In this document: positions 33,481-45,061 of the stretch, in pieces
How the letters are laid out: each line of letters begins with the position of its first letter
How positions within the stretch are numbered: position 1 is the first letter of the stretch
NCBI RefSeq assembly: GCF_042186555.1
Contig: NC_133326.1
Span: 98,824,144-98,888,143, forward strand
Source: Aquarana catesbeiana
Lineage: Eukaryota > Chordata > Amphibia > Anura > Ranidae
Length of the DNA: 64,000 nt
Direction of reading: 5' to 3'
Notes under the pieces: model-generated
Database searches by the model: none
Told to the model about the DNA's origin: nothing
What the model saw: only the letters and a program-made list of their open reading frames with translations
Translations under genes and position numbers: made by a program

Positions 33481-33878
33481 TGTCAGGGCTGGGCTCAGCC
33501 CTTCCTTCTCAAAGCTGGCCGCTCAGCTGTGGGCTAATTGCCAGCTCCTATCTCTCCCCAGTGACTCACCTGTTGATGATATCCTGTTTGTCAGTCCTGC
33601 CTACTTAAGCCGTCCAGCCCAGATGATCTCTGCCTTCACCTTGGTCACATCTCTAGAGACGCTCTCCTGTGTTCCTGTTAAAGACTTGCTTGGCTGACAT
33701 TCCTTCTGGCTCCAGATCCTGCTTGCTTTTCTACTACGCTCATCTCTGGCTTGTCTGACTATCTGTTCCGATTCCTGAACTCTGGCTATGTTTTGACTGT
33801 TTGTTCTATTTACTTTTATTATTAAACAAGTGTGATTTAACTGTACTTCTGTCTTGGTCTGATTCGAGGTTTCTGACA
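33481..33878 (+). mobile_element. Probable solo LTR (398 bp)
   Basis: Starts TGTCAGGGCTGGG and ends GAGGTTTCTGACA (TG...CA). Flanks CAAAG and CACAG match at 4 of 5 positions. It carries a CTACTTAAG box (about 33600) and an ATTAAA signal near 33820. No internal coding region. Confidence 0.5.
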
Positions 33879-33883
33879 CACAG

Positions 33884-34584
33884 ACCGCTTATAATCAAAC
33901 AAAAAATTTCAATGGAGTTAGGCTTTATATTTGAATGTGGATGCAGACTGTTTAAAGGATAGCGATATTTTAAATTATGTTGGGGCCAAGTTTTCCTTTT
34001 CATAAAAACAGTAGTTGCCACTACAGAAATCATATGAGAAGGCCACCTTCCCCACAGCCATCCAGGACACTGAGCCAGTGAGACGTAGCATACTGCACCT
34101 GCTTTGCCTCTTTTACCTTGACCCTAATGGGAAAGTTGAGCTAAACTGTAGGACTGAAGATGGATGGTTTCTCCTTTAGGGTATATAGCTAAAAACATTG
34201 TAGTCGCTAAGTAGCTTTTTATGCAAGTGGCTTTATCTTGGAAGCCTTGATAAATGAAATTATCTAACAATAAAATAGCTATGATAGAGTAAATCTACAG
34301 CTATGTGCAATAATATGCAAATATCATAGTATGGTATATAAATTAAGAGATACTGTTATTAAAAATAATACCTTTAGATAAACTTTAAACTTGGTGTATA
34401 CACCAAAAACACAGTAAAGCCTGAAGACCTGAAGAAGTGCCTTGGATAAACTACAAAAAGTTTTCAACATTACAGAACAAGTCCGCTGCATGTGACTACT
34501 ACTGGTTTTTGTATAATTGATTATAATGGCAAACAGCCAACATATAATGCTAGTATGAAAATTAATCAATCTTCCACGTGAAGC
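33884..34584. other. Unannotated sequence
   Basis: Nothing recognised. Confidence 0.4.
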
Positions 34585-34592
34585 ATGTAAAG

Positions 34593-34752
34593 CATGGGTG
34601 CTCAACCTGTGGCCCTCCAGCTGTTGCGAAACTACTAGTCCCATCATGCCTTTGTATTTTGGAAGTCATGCTTGTAACTGTCAGCAGCTTGCAATGCCTC
34701 ATGGGACTTATATTTCCTCAACACCTGGAGGGCCACAGGTTGAGCACCCATG
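34593..34752. mobile_element. Palindromic hAT MITE (160 bp)
   Basis: Begins CATGGGTGCTCAACCTGTGG and ends with the exact inverse CCACAGGTTGAGCACCCATG. Flanked by exact ATGTAAAG on both sides (34585-34592 and 34753-34760). TIRs continue imperfectly through CCCTCCAG. Different family from the one at 32063. Confidence 0.95.
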
Positions 34753-34760
34753 ATGTAAAG

Positions 34761-35279
34761 GAAAAATCCTACTAATTCTAGAGTGCAGAGACCTGCTAAT
34801 CTAAAACATGCTCAGTTGAAAGTGTGTTTAAAGCAATACTTTTCCCTGAAAATAAACTCTTGTAATCTCTGCCTCTACCCCTTCTTCCCTTTTTTCCAGT
34901 GGCCCCATCTCCCACAACCATTCTGGCCTATTTCCCCTTGAGGCTGAGGGAGCCCATTCATAGAGCAGCCAAGGAACACAGCCTCACACTTTATTAGGGG
35001 CTGGTCTGCTTGAACCCTGAAGAGGCAGCAGTGTAGCCAGTGGAGCCAAAGTTAAGTACCTTATATTGGGAGGCAATACTCGCACACAATGAATTGGGAA
35101 TGGATGTCTTATTTAAAGCTGAGACAGTCTATTAACAGATAAATTATCTATAGCATCCACTGGGCAGATGAGTGTGTATTATCAAAAGAACACACCACAA
35201 TGACAAGGAGGATTAGTGGGGAGAAAAAGAAGTGGGGGGAGACTAAGTTCCTTGTTATTGTTCTCTGTTCCAATGTCTT
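34761..35279. other. Unannotated sequence
   Basis: 34820-35070 has the look of a dispersed repeat (TTTAAAGCAATACTTTTCCC start) without an identifiable partner end. Confidence 0.35.
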
Positions 35280-35282
35280 TTA

Positions 35283-35717
35283 TGCCCTGTACACACGACC
35301 GGTTTTCCCGTCGGAATAAACTCTGAAGGTTTTTCCGATGGAGTTCCGATGGAATTCTGCTGAAACTGTCTTGCATACACACGATCACACCAAAGTCCGA
35401 CCATCAAGAACGCGGTGACGTACAACATGTTTGACGGGACTAGAAAAAGGAAGTTCAATAGCCAGTAGCCAATAGCTTCCATCTCGTACTTGCTTCAGAG
35501 TATGCGTTGTTTTTGGTACGTCGGAACAGCATACAGACGAGCGGTTTTCCCAATAGGAATTGGTTCCATCGGAAATATTTAGAACATGTTCTCTTTCTAG
35601 GTCCATCAGAATTTTCGACTTAAAAAGTCCGATGAGGCGTACACACAATTGGAATATACCATGAAAAGCTCCCGTCGGACTTTTTTTGTCGGACATTCCG
35701 CTCGTGTGTACGGGGCA
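35283..35717. mobile_element. Harbinger-like MITE, copy 3 (435 bp, diverged)
   Basis: Termini TGCCCTGTACACACGACCGG and the inverse CTCGTGTGTACGGGGCA; flanks TTA (35280-35282) and TAA (35718-35720) differ by one base. Interior shares AACGCGGTGACGTACAACAT with copies 1, 2 and 4. Confidence 0.85.
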
Positions 35718-35720
35718 TAA

Positions 35721-37845
35721 GAATTCCACAGGTGCATTACTATTAGAGCCGTGTTTGGTGGGTTTTATACTCTAATATCACCATGCTAAGATCACTGACA
35801 CATATTAGCCAATCTCATTTTAAGTTTATTTAAAATGCCAAATCTTCCCGAAGCCAATTTCTCAGTATTGTGTACACTGGATAGTATGTCCATGACAAAT
35901 CTGATTTGGCTTTATGCTAGATATCTCATGACTTCTTTACTCTCCAAGAAAATTTATAGAGAAAACAGCACAAACCAGATGACAGTGGGCTCACTGAGAG
36001 CTTATAGGAAACCTGTACTGAGATACAGTACATAGGCTGACTTGTTCCAAAAATGCTAGCTGGCTTTCGGTTTGTGTTACTGACCTGTAACAAGCATGCA
36101 GCCCTTTATGTGAAAAAATAAATCTTGATATGTATACTTGTTTCAGGGCCATTAATCAGGACATATTGAGGGCTTTGAATCAACATAATAGCCTGGCAAC
36201 TAGCATTTTCATAAATAAATGTTTTATAAGGTGACAAATGATTACCATGTTTTACCACATAAAAAGGAAGTGACAAGCTGTTCAATAGTTGTATACTGTA
36301 ATTTGTTGCACAAGTACAGGGTTATAATTCTGCAACTTTTGTTTTTATTGAAAATTAGAATAACATTTTAATCTGATCTTTTTTTTTTTTTCTTTGATAG
36401 CAGAACTTAGTACTTGGGAATTTTCCTTAAAAAATTTAATTATGAAAAAAACAACAGACTGACACAATAGGACAAAACAACTAGAGGTCTTTTAATCATC
36501 ATTCTAGCTCAAAAAAAGGTTCACGGTCAAGGTTGGATGCAGAGCAATAAAAGAGTCCAGTATGTACAAAAACTAGACCTCAGTTAGGATGTTGCTTCGA
36601 GGATATGGCTTCCCAGAAAGAAAAGGGGAATAGCTAGTAATATATTTTGTGAGAGCGCCAGAGTGCCCTATTGATTTTATCGTACAGGCTTTATATATCT
36701 ACCAATGAACAAGGTCAAACGTGATTTAAAGTTTTTGTACTTATTAAAATTATTTTAGCATTTTTTTTTTTTACAGCAAGCATTTTGCAGCTGGCATACT
36801 ATGATAACAACTCTAAGACAGCTTTATAGTGCAACACCTTTAGGAGCAGAAAAATTAAACAATTAGCTGCTCAGCATACTTCAAACACAGACCTGCTAAA
36901 ATAATCCTTACCTGTTGTCAAGCCCCTTCGTAATATTACATTTCCCAAAGCTGCTATGACAAATCAGTCTGTGATTTATGTCTTACTGTTCTGAAACAAT
37001 TCAAAAATCTCAGCACAGTCCCATATGTATTGCCTACCAGGTGCAGAGTGAAACACAGAGATACATTAATTGTACTTCATATGCAATCACCACACTAATT
37101 AAAACCCCACGAAAAGTAATTGAAGTTACTTGTTAGAACACTGGGGGTTATGTTTTTGAGCACTTATGAAAACACATAAAGTTTGGTATTTGCTTCTATT
37201 CGCCACCCACACATCTATCAGTATACATTTCCAAGATTTTCAGGTGGCTGAAAATTGAGCCTTACAATATATCTTCTGCTCTATTTTTAATGGAACAAAC
37301 GTGCGCTTTTGCTTTTACATAATAATGCTGTTTGAATTATATGTAATCCACTGATGTGAATGTTGTATGTCCAAGTCCAGCAGTATACAATAATGTAATC
37401 CTATACCTAGATTAACGTAGTTATGTAATTGAAATAAAAGCATTTGAGAAATGCAAACAATAAAATTCATTTTTTCATCCAAGTTTTTTTAGTGCTATAA
37501 AGAAAAATGTAACATGGCAACCCATTTCAACAAAAATATTCCATGTTGTAAGTGGGAGAGAGACGCACGTGTCTTTGGCATTTGGCTGCCGTAGACCCAG
37601 TCTAAATTATTTCTGTTGGGAAGAGTTTTTGGGAAGCCAAAAAAGTCTCACTGGGCTAAATACATTGCTGTCATACTGAAGTGGCAAAGTCATTCCTTGT
37701 TCATCCTATATATTTGTGTAGCAAAGTATATGTGTGACGTCACAGGTTGAGGTGAGTGTGGTATTGATGATACTTTCATTGTATGAACAGAAGGTGAGGA
37801 CAATTAAATCTCACTCAGGAGGACCTGATTGGACCCTCCAGTGTC
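35721..37845. other. Unannotated, mostly AT-rich
   Basis: About 2.1 kb, the longest stretch with no recognised repeat or gene along with 52.6-54.6 and 58.1-60.2 kb. 36490-36680 may be a diverged repeat. Confidence 0.45.
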
Positions 37846-38095
37846 TTCTATGGAGGACACATGTCCACTGACACCTGCCATCATCAGATCCAATCCTTTC
37901 TGCCAAAAACAGATGGATGGTGGTCCTATTCCCTATCCATCTGGCTGATCGGATGGCATCGGATGGCATCGGATGGAAATAGGCAGGCGCCATAGAGGAG
38001 AGCAGGACTGTGTCTGTGTCCGCTCCGCTATGCAGCGGAGAGATCACCCACGGAGCAAATGGATTCCACTTAGTGGAGGCGCCTGTTTGAAAGGG
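37846..38095. repeat. GC-rich dispersed repeat with ATCGGATGGC tandem units
   Basis: Three tandem ATCGGATGG(C/A) units at about 37949-37976 in a TCCGCT/AGCGGA-rich segment. It ends near GAAAGGGGCC, like other TTTCAC-type repeats here, but no clear inverse left end was found. Confidence 0.45.
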
Positions 38096-38441
38096 GCCAA
38101 ATACATTTCATCTGTCAAACAAACTAAAGATGGACTATTCAAATGCACACATGAATTTTTCAGACACCACAGTATACATCAGAGATAAAAAAACTGCACA
38201 CCTCAATAAATGGTGAACCCATTGACCGATACAACTATCGCCACAATTCCAGCTTCTACCCCCAAAACACCAAATGAGCCACTATACGCAGCCAGGTAAC
38301 CAGATACCACCATAGGTACATAGCTACATAGTACGTGAGGTTGAAAAAAGACACCACTCCATCAAATCCAACCTATGTGTGTGATTATATGTCAGTATTA
38401 CATTGTATATCCCTGTATGTTGTGGTCGTTCAGGTGCTTAT

Positions 38442-40420
38442 CTAATAGTTTTTGAAACTATCGATGCTCCCCGCTAAGACCACAACCTGTGGAAGGTGAC
38501 TCCACATCCTTGCCGCTCTTACAGTAAAGAACCCTCTATGTAGTTTAAGGGTAAACCTCTTTTCTTCTAATTTTAATGAGTGGCCACGCATCTTGTTAAA
38601 CTCCCTTCCGCAAAAAAGTTTTATCCCTATTGTGGGGTCAACAGTACTGTATTTGTATATTGAAATCATATCCCTTCTCAAGCGTCTCTTCTCCAGAGAG
38701 AATAAGTTCAGTGCTTGCAACCTTTCTTCATAACTAATATCCTCCAGACCCTTTATTAGCTTTGTTGCCCTTCTTTGTACTCGCTCCATTTCCTGTACAT
38801 CCTTCCTGAGGACTGGTGCCCTGAACTTGACACCAGCATACTCTAGGTGCGGCCGGACCAGAGTCTTGGAGAGCGGGAGAATTATCACTTTATCTCTGGA
38901 GTTAATCCCATTTTTAATGCATGCCAATATTCTGTTTACTTTGTTAGCAGCAGCTTGGCATTGCATGCCATTGCTGAGCCTATCATCTACTAGGAACCCC
39001 AGGTCCTTTTCCATCCTAGATTCCCCCCAGAGGTTATCCCCCCCAGTGTATAGATTGCATTCATATTTTTGCCACCCAAATACATTATTTTACACTTTTC
39101 TACATTAAACCTCATTTGCCATGTAATTGCCCACCCCATTAATTTGTTCAGATCTTTTTGCAAGGTTTCCACGTCCTGCGGAGAAGTTATTGCCCTTCTT
39201 AGCTTAGTGTCGCCTGCAAATACAGAGATTGAACTGTTTACCCCATCCTCCAGGTCATTTATGAACAAATTAAATAGGGTTGGCCCCAGCACAGAACCCT
39301 AGGGGACCCCACTACCCACCCCTGACCATTCCGAGTACTCCCCGTTTATCACCACCCTCTGAACTCGACCTTGTAGCCAGTTTTCAATCCATGTACTCAC
39401 CTTATGGTCCTTGCCAGTGAACCTTATTTTGTAAAGTAAAGGTTTATGGGGAACTGTGTCAAATGCTTTTGCAAAATCCAGACACACCACGTCTACGGGC
39501 CTTCCATTATCTAGATGGCAACTCACCTCCTCATAGAAGGTTAATAGATTGGTTTGGCAAGAACAATTCTTCATGAATCCATGCTGATTACTGCTAATGA
39601 TACCATTTTCATTACTAAAATCTTGTATATAGTCCCTTATCATCCCCTCTAGGAGTTTGCATACTATTGATGTTAGGCTAACTGGTATGTAATTCCCAGG
39701 GATGTATTTTGGCCCTTTTTTAAATATTGGTGCTACATTGGCTTTTCTCCAATCAGCTGGTACCATTCCAGTCAGTAGACTGTCAGTAAAAATTAGGAAT
39801 AATGGTCTGGCAATTACTTGACTGAGTTCCCTAAGTACCCTTGGGTGCAAGCCATCTGGTCCCGGTGATTTATTAGGGTTAAGTTTCCCAAGTCTAATTT
39901 TAATTCTGTCCTCTTTTAACCATGGAAGTGCTTCCTGTGATGTGTCATAGGATAAACACTGCAGTTTTGGTAACTGAAGCCCCCCAATTCCCTTGTGAAG
40001 ACTGAGGAGAAGAAGAAATTCAATACCTTCGCCATCTCCCCATCCTTTGTAACCAGATATCCTTCCTTCTTTATGGGGCCAATATTGTCTGTCCTCCCTT
40101 TTTTACTGTTTACATACTAATTTCTTGGGATTTTTTTTGCTCTCCTGTCTTTCGTGTTCCATCTTAGCCACCTTAATTGCACCCTTACATTTCCTGTTGC
40201 ATTCTTTATAAAGTCTGAATGCTGATGATGATCCCTCAACCTTGTATTTTTTGAAGGCCTTCTCCTTTGCTTTTATATGCATTTTTACATTAGAGTTAAG
40301 CCATCCAGGACTTTTGTTCGCTATTTTAAATTTATTACCCAATGGGATGCATTGGCTAATGCCCTTATTTAAAATGATCTTAAAGCAAACCCATCTCTCC
40401 CAATTTATGCCTTCTAGCAA
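38442..40420 (-). pseudogene. LINE reverse transcriptase and C-terminal domain, broken
   Basis: Frames in order on the minus strand: a linker rich in Lys (40103-40420), NPNKSPGPDGLHPRVLRELS (about 39810-39880), VVCLDFAKAFDTVPHK (about 39430-39490) with the first catalytic Asp, SGVP-stop-GSVLGP at 39299-39301 where an in-frame TAG breaks the protein, then ISVFAGDTKL. The last is the catalytic FADD box with its first Asp changed to Gly (codon 39212-39214), so the enzyme would be dead even without stops. The C-terminal part (38442-39014) has VRPHLEYAGV, VQRRATKLIKGLE and MRGHSLKLEEKRF, typical of CR1/Jockey-type LINEs. Several frameshifts occur. Confidence 0.9.
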
Positions 40421-40475
40421 GGTTCGTAGTTTAGGGAAGTTGGCTCTTTTGAAATTCAGTGTCTTTGTATTCCCC

Positions 40476-40868
40476 TTATGTTTTCCTATTTGTGTGATTT
40501 ATACTGAAGCCAATTGACCTGTGATCGCTGTTTCCAAAATTGCCCCGTATTTCCACATCCGTGATCAGGTCTGTATTGTTGGTAATCAGTAGATCCAGTA
40601 ACACTTTATTTCTAGTTTGTGCATCTACCATCTGACCCATTAAATTGTCGTGCAAGACATTTAGGAACTGGCAAGCCTTAGACAAATGCGTGGTTCCCTG
40701 CGCTCAGTCTATGTGTGGATAATTAAAATCCCCCATTATGATAACACTTCCCATCCTTGCTGCTAATCCAAATTGTGATAGGAGATCCGTCTCCCCCTCC
40801 TCCCTCAGGTGAGGAGGCCTATAGCATTCTCCCAGTATTATTTTACCCTTCCCCACATATGCTCTGAC
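40476..40868 (-). pseudogene. LINE endonuclease domain fragment
   Basis: Minus-strand frames give LGECYRPPHL then SVIIMGDFNYPHID (about 40710-40830), where GDFN is a conserved endonuclease motif, and then a frame 40476-40685 ending ITDVEIRGNFGNSDHRSIGF with the SDH catalytic box. The endonuclease nicks target DNA to prime reverse transcription. The N-terminal half is missing and a frame change separates the two parts, so it is nonfunctional. Confidence 0.85.
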
Positions 40869-40869
40869 C

Positions 40870-41460
40870 CAGAAGACAGAAATATACATCTCAGAAGACT
40901 ACCAAGATCCTTCCCTAAACAAGGTTACAGGAACAAAATCAATACAAGGATAAGAACTGCCTTGAAAATCTCCTACAACACAAAGTGCAAAAACAAACAT
41001 CTGTGAACCTTTAGTAATCACGTACAATCCAGCACTTACAAGGTAAAAGAAAGATTATCAAAGAGTATCATAACAGAGGATACAACACTGAAAGAAATAT
41101 TCCAAACCACCCCCAATGCTGGCCTTCAGGCAACCACCCACCATCAGACATAAATTAATCATTCTAAATAAAAAGGACACAAACAAGCGAACAAAACCTT
41201 AAAAAAATAAATAAAACAACAACACTGCAAACTGTGCAGCCACACCAACTTATTAGAAAGTGTCATACACACGAAAAGGACCTTCAACATTACAGGATCG
41301 AACAGCTTTACCTCCAGTAATGTGGTGTATCTCATTCAGTGCAACAAATGCAAGATATTACTATGGTAAAACCGGACAAGACATGAATGTTTTGGAACTT
41401 TAAAAATACATAGAAAAGGAAAACCTTTAAACTACAAAATATAATTTTATTTGACACACG
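40870..41460 (+). pseudogene. Penelope-like element remnant (RT C-terminus to GIY-YIG start)
   Basis: Plus-strand translation gives DRNIHLRRLPRSFPKQGYR (40878 onward), then LVITYNPAL (about 41011-41037), a degenerate IPNHPQCWPSG stretch, and TFNITGSNSFTSSNVVYLIQ followed by CNKC (about 41280-41360). The order (RFxxRGY, PLVxTYHPAL linker, NVVYLIQC) matches the region between RT and nuclease of Penelope-like elements; NVVYLIQC corresponds to the GIY half. A stop replaces the segment where YIG is expected. It differs from the fragment at 25 kb (GVIYMLQCPCG), so two families are present. Boundary with the LINE at about 40868 is approximate. Confidence 0.7.
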
Positions 41461-41587
41461 AGATAATGGTCTGAATGTGGATCTCAATTTCCTGAATCAC
41501 TATCCCTTCCTTATCTTATACGGACAGTACTCAGTTGTTTTTTTGACATCACATAGAAAAATCATGAGGCTATGCTATGACTAAACT

Positions 41588-41655
<68 letters not shown>
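41588..41655. repeat. Microsatellite (CA)n(TA)n
   Basis: About five CA units then roughly 29 TA units. Confidence 0.98.
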
Positions 41656-41659
<4 letters not shown>

Positions 41660-41662
<3 letters not shown>

Positions 41663-42419
41663 ATTGTTTTGAGAATATTACGTTTATAATTGGCAGCCCT
41701 TGTCTACCAGGTATACATGAAAATGTTTTCTGGCTACTTATTATTCTCTTCAGTGTGTTACAGAGCTCCCATAATGGAGGGGAAACCTTCCATGATTTCC
41801 TCCTAAGCCCACAATATCAGCAAATGATATTTCAATAGTTAAGCTCACAAATTTACATGGGCAAGCCAATACTACTAATGTGCACAATAGCAACAGTCCC
41901 TTATTGATTAGTGGTATTTCACATAAATGCATATAAGACATATCATTAACACAGTAACAAATGAAAAAAAAATAGATAATTGTAAAATAATTGGGAACAA
42001 TTCACACCAAAAGTATTGGGCTGTGGTGGGCTGCCTTGACTAGACAAGGCAAATTGCCATATATCCTGTTTGTTCAGGTCACATCACTGTGCTGCAGTGG
42101 AGTACGCAGAGTAAATGTAGAATATGGACTACATTTTCTCACTGCAGCATGTCGCAGTGCACTACACCGCATCACCATGTTGGATAAACATGAATGCAAG
42201 GTAATTTGGTGATATTACAATAAAGTTCAAAAGAGAAAAAAGTAAACAGCACAGTGTTCTGTAGTCAGAACATCGGCACTGTGTACTCCACAGCACACAC
42301 AATGCGGCCACATTACAATGGTTTGGATAGAACCTTAAAACTGGGCTTTTCTGCTTACTGTTAATTGTTTAGAGCTTAACTTCAGACCTTTTTTTTTTAT
42401 TTTTTAACTTTGGATATAG
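41660..42419. other. Unannotated sequence
   Basis: 42060-42310 has mirrored fragments (ACTGTGCTGCAGTGGAGTAC near 42090 and GGCACTGTGTACTCCACAGC near 42275) that suggest a diverged MITE. Confidence 0.35.
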
Positions 42420-42735
42420 TGGAAAAGAGTAAAATGAATGTCAGGTTTTTGTCTGTAACCCCTTTGGAGAGATTTTCATTCACTTTCCTGTGAAATTAGG
42501 ACAAGAACAGAGGGCATGGATGCATCAGTACAGGAAGGTGTGGACAGCAATAAAAAGCTAACCCCAACTCTACTATGTGTCTAATACTGTATGGGTTTTT
42601 GTCTGCCCATTCAGTATCTGACCTGATAGGAAGCAAGGGGAAATCTCCCCAGTGAGGACACAGATGGACATCAAAACCCAACAGAAGCATCAACCCTTCC
42701 TGGGTCTATCCAAAATTAAATCAAAAAAGCTTTAC
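42420..42735 (+). repeat. TCTATCCAAAACTAA dispersed repeat, copy 2
   Basis: Ends GGGTCTATCCAAAATTAAAT then CAAAAAAGCTTT. Internal GGGGAAATCTCCCC and an aggacacagatgg block resemble the other copies. Confidence 0.55.
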
Positions 42736-42909
42736 TAACATACGCATCTAAAAATTCCCATGTGTCACGCACATGTTTTATCCATTCCTCATAGGTAACC
42801 TGTGATAATTCAAAGAAGATGTGGTCACCATTCTGATGCAAAAGTTTACAACTACAATGGTTTTATTTAAGACGTTTATGTTTACATACCCTAAAAGGAT
42901 AAATCACTT

Positions 42910-43430
42910 AAAAAAAAAAAAAAAGAAATGCACATTTGTTTGCAGGCAAAAAGAATATTGCATTTATTATTTTTTGTTGCAGGAGCCTGTAAAGCATTGC
43001 ACCCACGATCAGCAGATCTCTGGTGCCATGCAGGTCTCCTGCAGATCTGTCAGTGTATCGGCTTGCTCTTACCTCGTACAAGGAAGCCGATACATGCTGA
43101 CAGGAAGAATGAATAAACTACCACAGCGCTCACAGTGCCCTAGTAGTTCATTGAAAGCTGCAAGCCAAAAGCCGCAAAGGCTGTCAGTTCTTGTAGTTTT
43201 CCCATGCACAGGACACTGTGAATGAGTGACGGGGGCAGGTGGGAAGCGTATCGCTCTGCCACATTTTTTAAAAATTGTGACAGTTAGCAGGGAGGGAGAA
43301 GAGCCCCCTCTAGCTGTCAGATCAGGAAGTGGGGGATGTGGGGGCAGGTCCATTTGTAACATGTTACATGTTATGACATGAATATGGGTGTAACATGTAA
43401 CATGTTACGAAAGGTGAACTTATTCTTTAA
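42910..43430. repeat. GC-richer dispersed repeat ending in a hairpin
   Basis: Contains inner inverse blocks (GTATCGGCTTGCTC near 43056 and GAAGCCGATAC near 43083) and ends AAGGTGAACTTATTCTTTAA. Left limit uncertain. Confidence 0.45.
43356..43408. repeat. Perfect 18-bp inverted repeat, 17-nt spacer
   Basis: gtaacatgttacatgtta (43356-43373) and taacatgtaacatgttac (43391-43408) are exact reverse complements. Confidence 0.97.
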
Positions 43431-43431
43431 A

Positions 43432-43625
43432 GTGTAAGGGTATCCATAGTCTAAACTTATTTTGGTTTTGGATGGAGTAGGGAAGGGTTGAACCCCTTAT
43501 TAGTTTTTTGGGTTTTTTTCTTGCTGTCTGTTTACCATAGGGAGTTTTCTATTCACTTTCTATTCCAGAGAAGCAACCGGAAAACAGAGGAAATCTCTAC
43601 AAAGTTAAGGTAATTCCTAATTCCT
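43432..43625 (-). repeat. TCTATCCAAAACTAA dispersed repeat, copy 3 (inverted)
   Basis: Reads TTTTGGTTTTGGATGGAGTA then GGGAAGGGTT, the inverse of the CCCTACTCTATCCAAAACT end, followed by TTCACTTTCTATTCC and GAGGAAATCTC. Confidence 0.65.
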
Positions 43626-43632
43626 CACTGAG

Positions 43633-43874
43633 GCTTGGTTCACACCTATGCATTTTTAGTGCATTTTCAGTTTTGCAGAAACGCACTACAGTCCATTTAA
43701 CATGGTTTCCTATTGGTCACGTTCACATCTTTGCATTTTATAGAAAGGGCCAGGGACCAGCAGGTTGTGTTTTTGGTTCTATAGACTTCAATGGATCAAA
43801 ACCGTGTTTTGAAAAACGCAAAATGCACCTGGAATATGCATCAACTGCAACCTGCATAGGTGCGAACCAGGACT
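43633..43874. mobile_element. MITE family D (TTGGTTCACACCTATGCA ends)
   Basis: Left GGCTTGGTTCACACCTATGC and right GCATAGGTGCGAACCAGGAC are imperfect inverses. The interior is rich in TGCATTTT / AAAACGCA. Non-coding. Confidence 0.75.
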
Positions 43875-44568
43875 AAGTTGTCAATGGAACAGGTGTCCCC
43901 AATGGAAGATTTACAATAACCTTTTGTTTTGGTGACAACTGTAAAACATTGGAATTCCCATGACTCTCGGCCTAGGAGACAACAGTCACCAAAACAATTG
44001 CTAAGGGTAAAACTGCACACAGGCAGCAATTAAAAAAAAAGTGTGGAGGTTGTAATCCATATCTATATAAAAAAACCCTAATAAAGTTGTTTTTTTTTTT
44101 ATCCTTTCTTTAGTTTTGCAAGGATAACTTTCAATGACAAACAATAAATATTTTTTTTTCCACTGAAGATTTTGTAGCAGCCCAGGCAATTTCACCAAGA
44201 ATGTGCAATTTCAAGGATAATCCTAGTTTCTTTGAATGGTTTATTGAAGGGGGTACATTATTCCTCCCGTTACATTAACACAAACCTGAGCCTGATGGAC
44301 AGTCATTGACTGTGAAGGCACACACAGATTTGGCACAAACTGTAGCAGAAAGACATTGACAGTAAAGGCAGTAAGACTGGCTGAATTTCAAGGCAAACAT
44401 AGGCTCTTTCTGTGATAACAAAAAACAAGATCTAATTAAATCAAAAGACCATCAATTTTCAAATTGCATTGACCGAGGCACATTGTACTTGCTGTATCCA
44501 TGGGAACAGTTTAATTTAAATAATAATTTTACATAAACTCCTTGTACAGAGAATAGACTGATAATTAC
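43875..44568. other. Unannotated sequence
   Basis: Nothing recognised; 43900-44000 contains an imperfect inverted block (GGTGTCCCCAATGG region) of unclear meaning. Confidence 0.35.
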
Positions 44569-44945
44569 TTAAAGTGGTTTTAAAACTCTGACATGAAATA
44601 TGAACAGAGCATGTCCCCTTATAGTGTGTACTTGTCTCAATTAAGAGCACTAAGTGTCATTTCTGTCTGCTGCTTCATTCCTCTGCTATCAGCATGATTC
44701 ACGTCTGACAAGTTTTTACCTAGAGACATCAAGAGGTAAAAGAGGTGACAGGGGAGGGATCTCCAGCACACAGTCTGTGGTTGACAGCCTCAGCTCTGTT
44801 CCTGTGTGCTGTGTGGAAGGGGGGTCCCTATCCTCCAATCAGCTTCCACTGAGATCTGAAAAGTGTAATCTAGCTGCCCATCCCTTGATTGCTGAAAGCT
44901 CAGAAAAGGTGTATGAATTTCCCACTTTGAATGGCTTTAGAGGAT
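44569..44945 (+). repeat. Dispersed repeat (TTAAAGTGGTTTTAAAACTC start)
   Basis: Start resembles the repeat at 16287. GGAGGGATCTCC and CTGTTCCTGTGTGCTGTGTG are typical of its GC-rich body. End approximate. Confidence 0.45.
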
Positions 44946-45061
44946 AAACAGGTAGTGGGATTTATTTCTATCTATCTATGTATCACCTGAGGCCATTGCC
45001 TAAATGCTACGTAACACTGAACTCTCATTTTTTTTAAATGCTCCCCCATTATTGTTAACAC

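Larger units (their letters stand above)
38313..40868 (-). mobile_element. CR1-like LINE, 5'-truncated, inactive
   Basis: A minus-strand non-LTR retrotransposon about 2.55 kb long. From its 5' side it carries the end of the apurinic-type endonuclease domain, the complete RT domain region and the C-terminal domain, then a short 3' tail with GTCTTTTTTCAACCTCACG and degenerate CTATGTA repeats (38319-38350). 5' truncation lies within the endonuclease domain near 40868, where Penelope-like sequence begins. Confidence 0.9.

Noticed and set aside
42821..43225. 134-codon plus-strand frame
   Set aside because: Lies within a dispersed repeat, with a poly-Lys run from an A tract; no recognisable domain.
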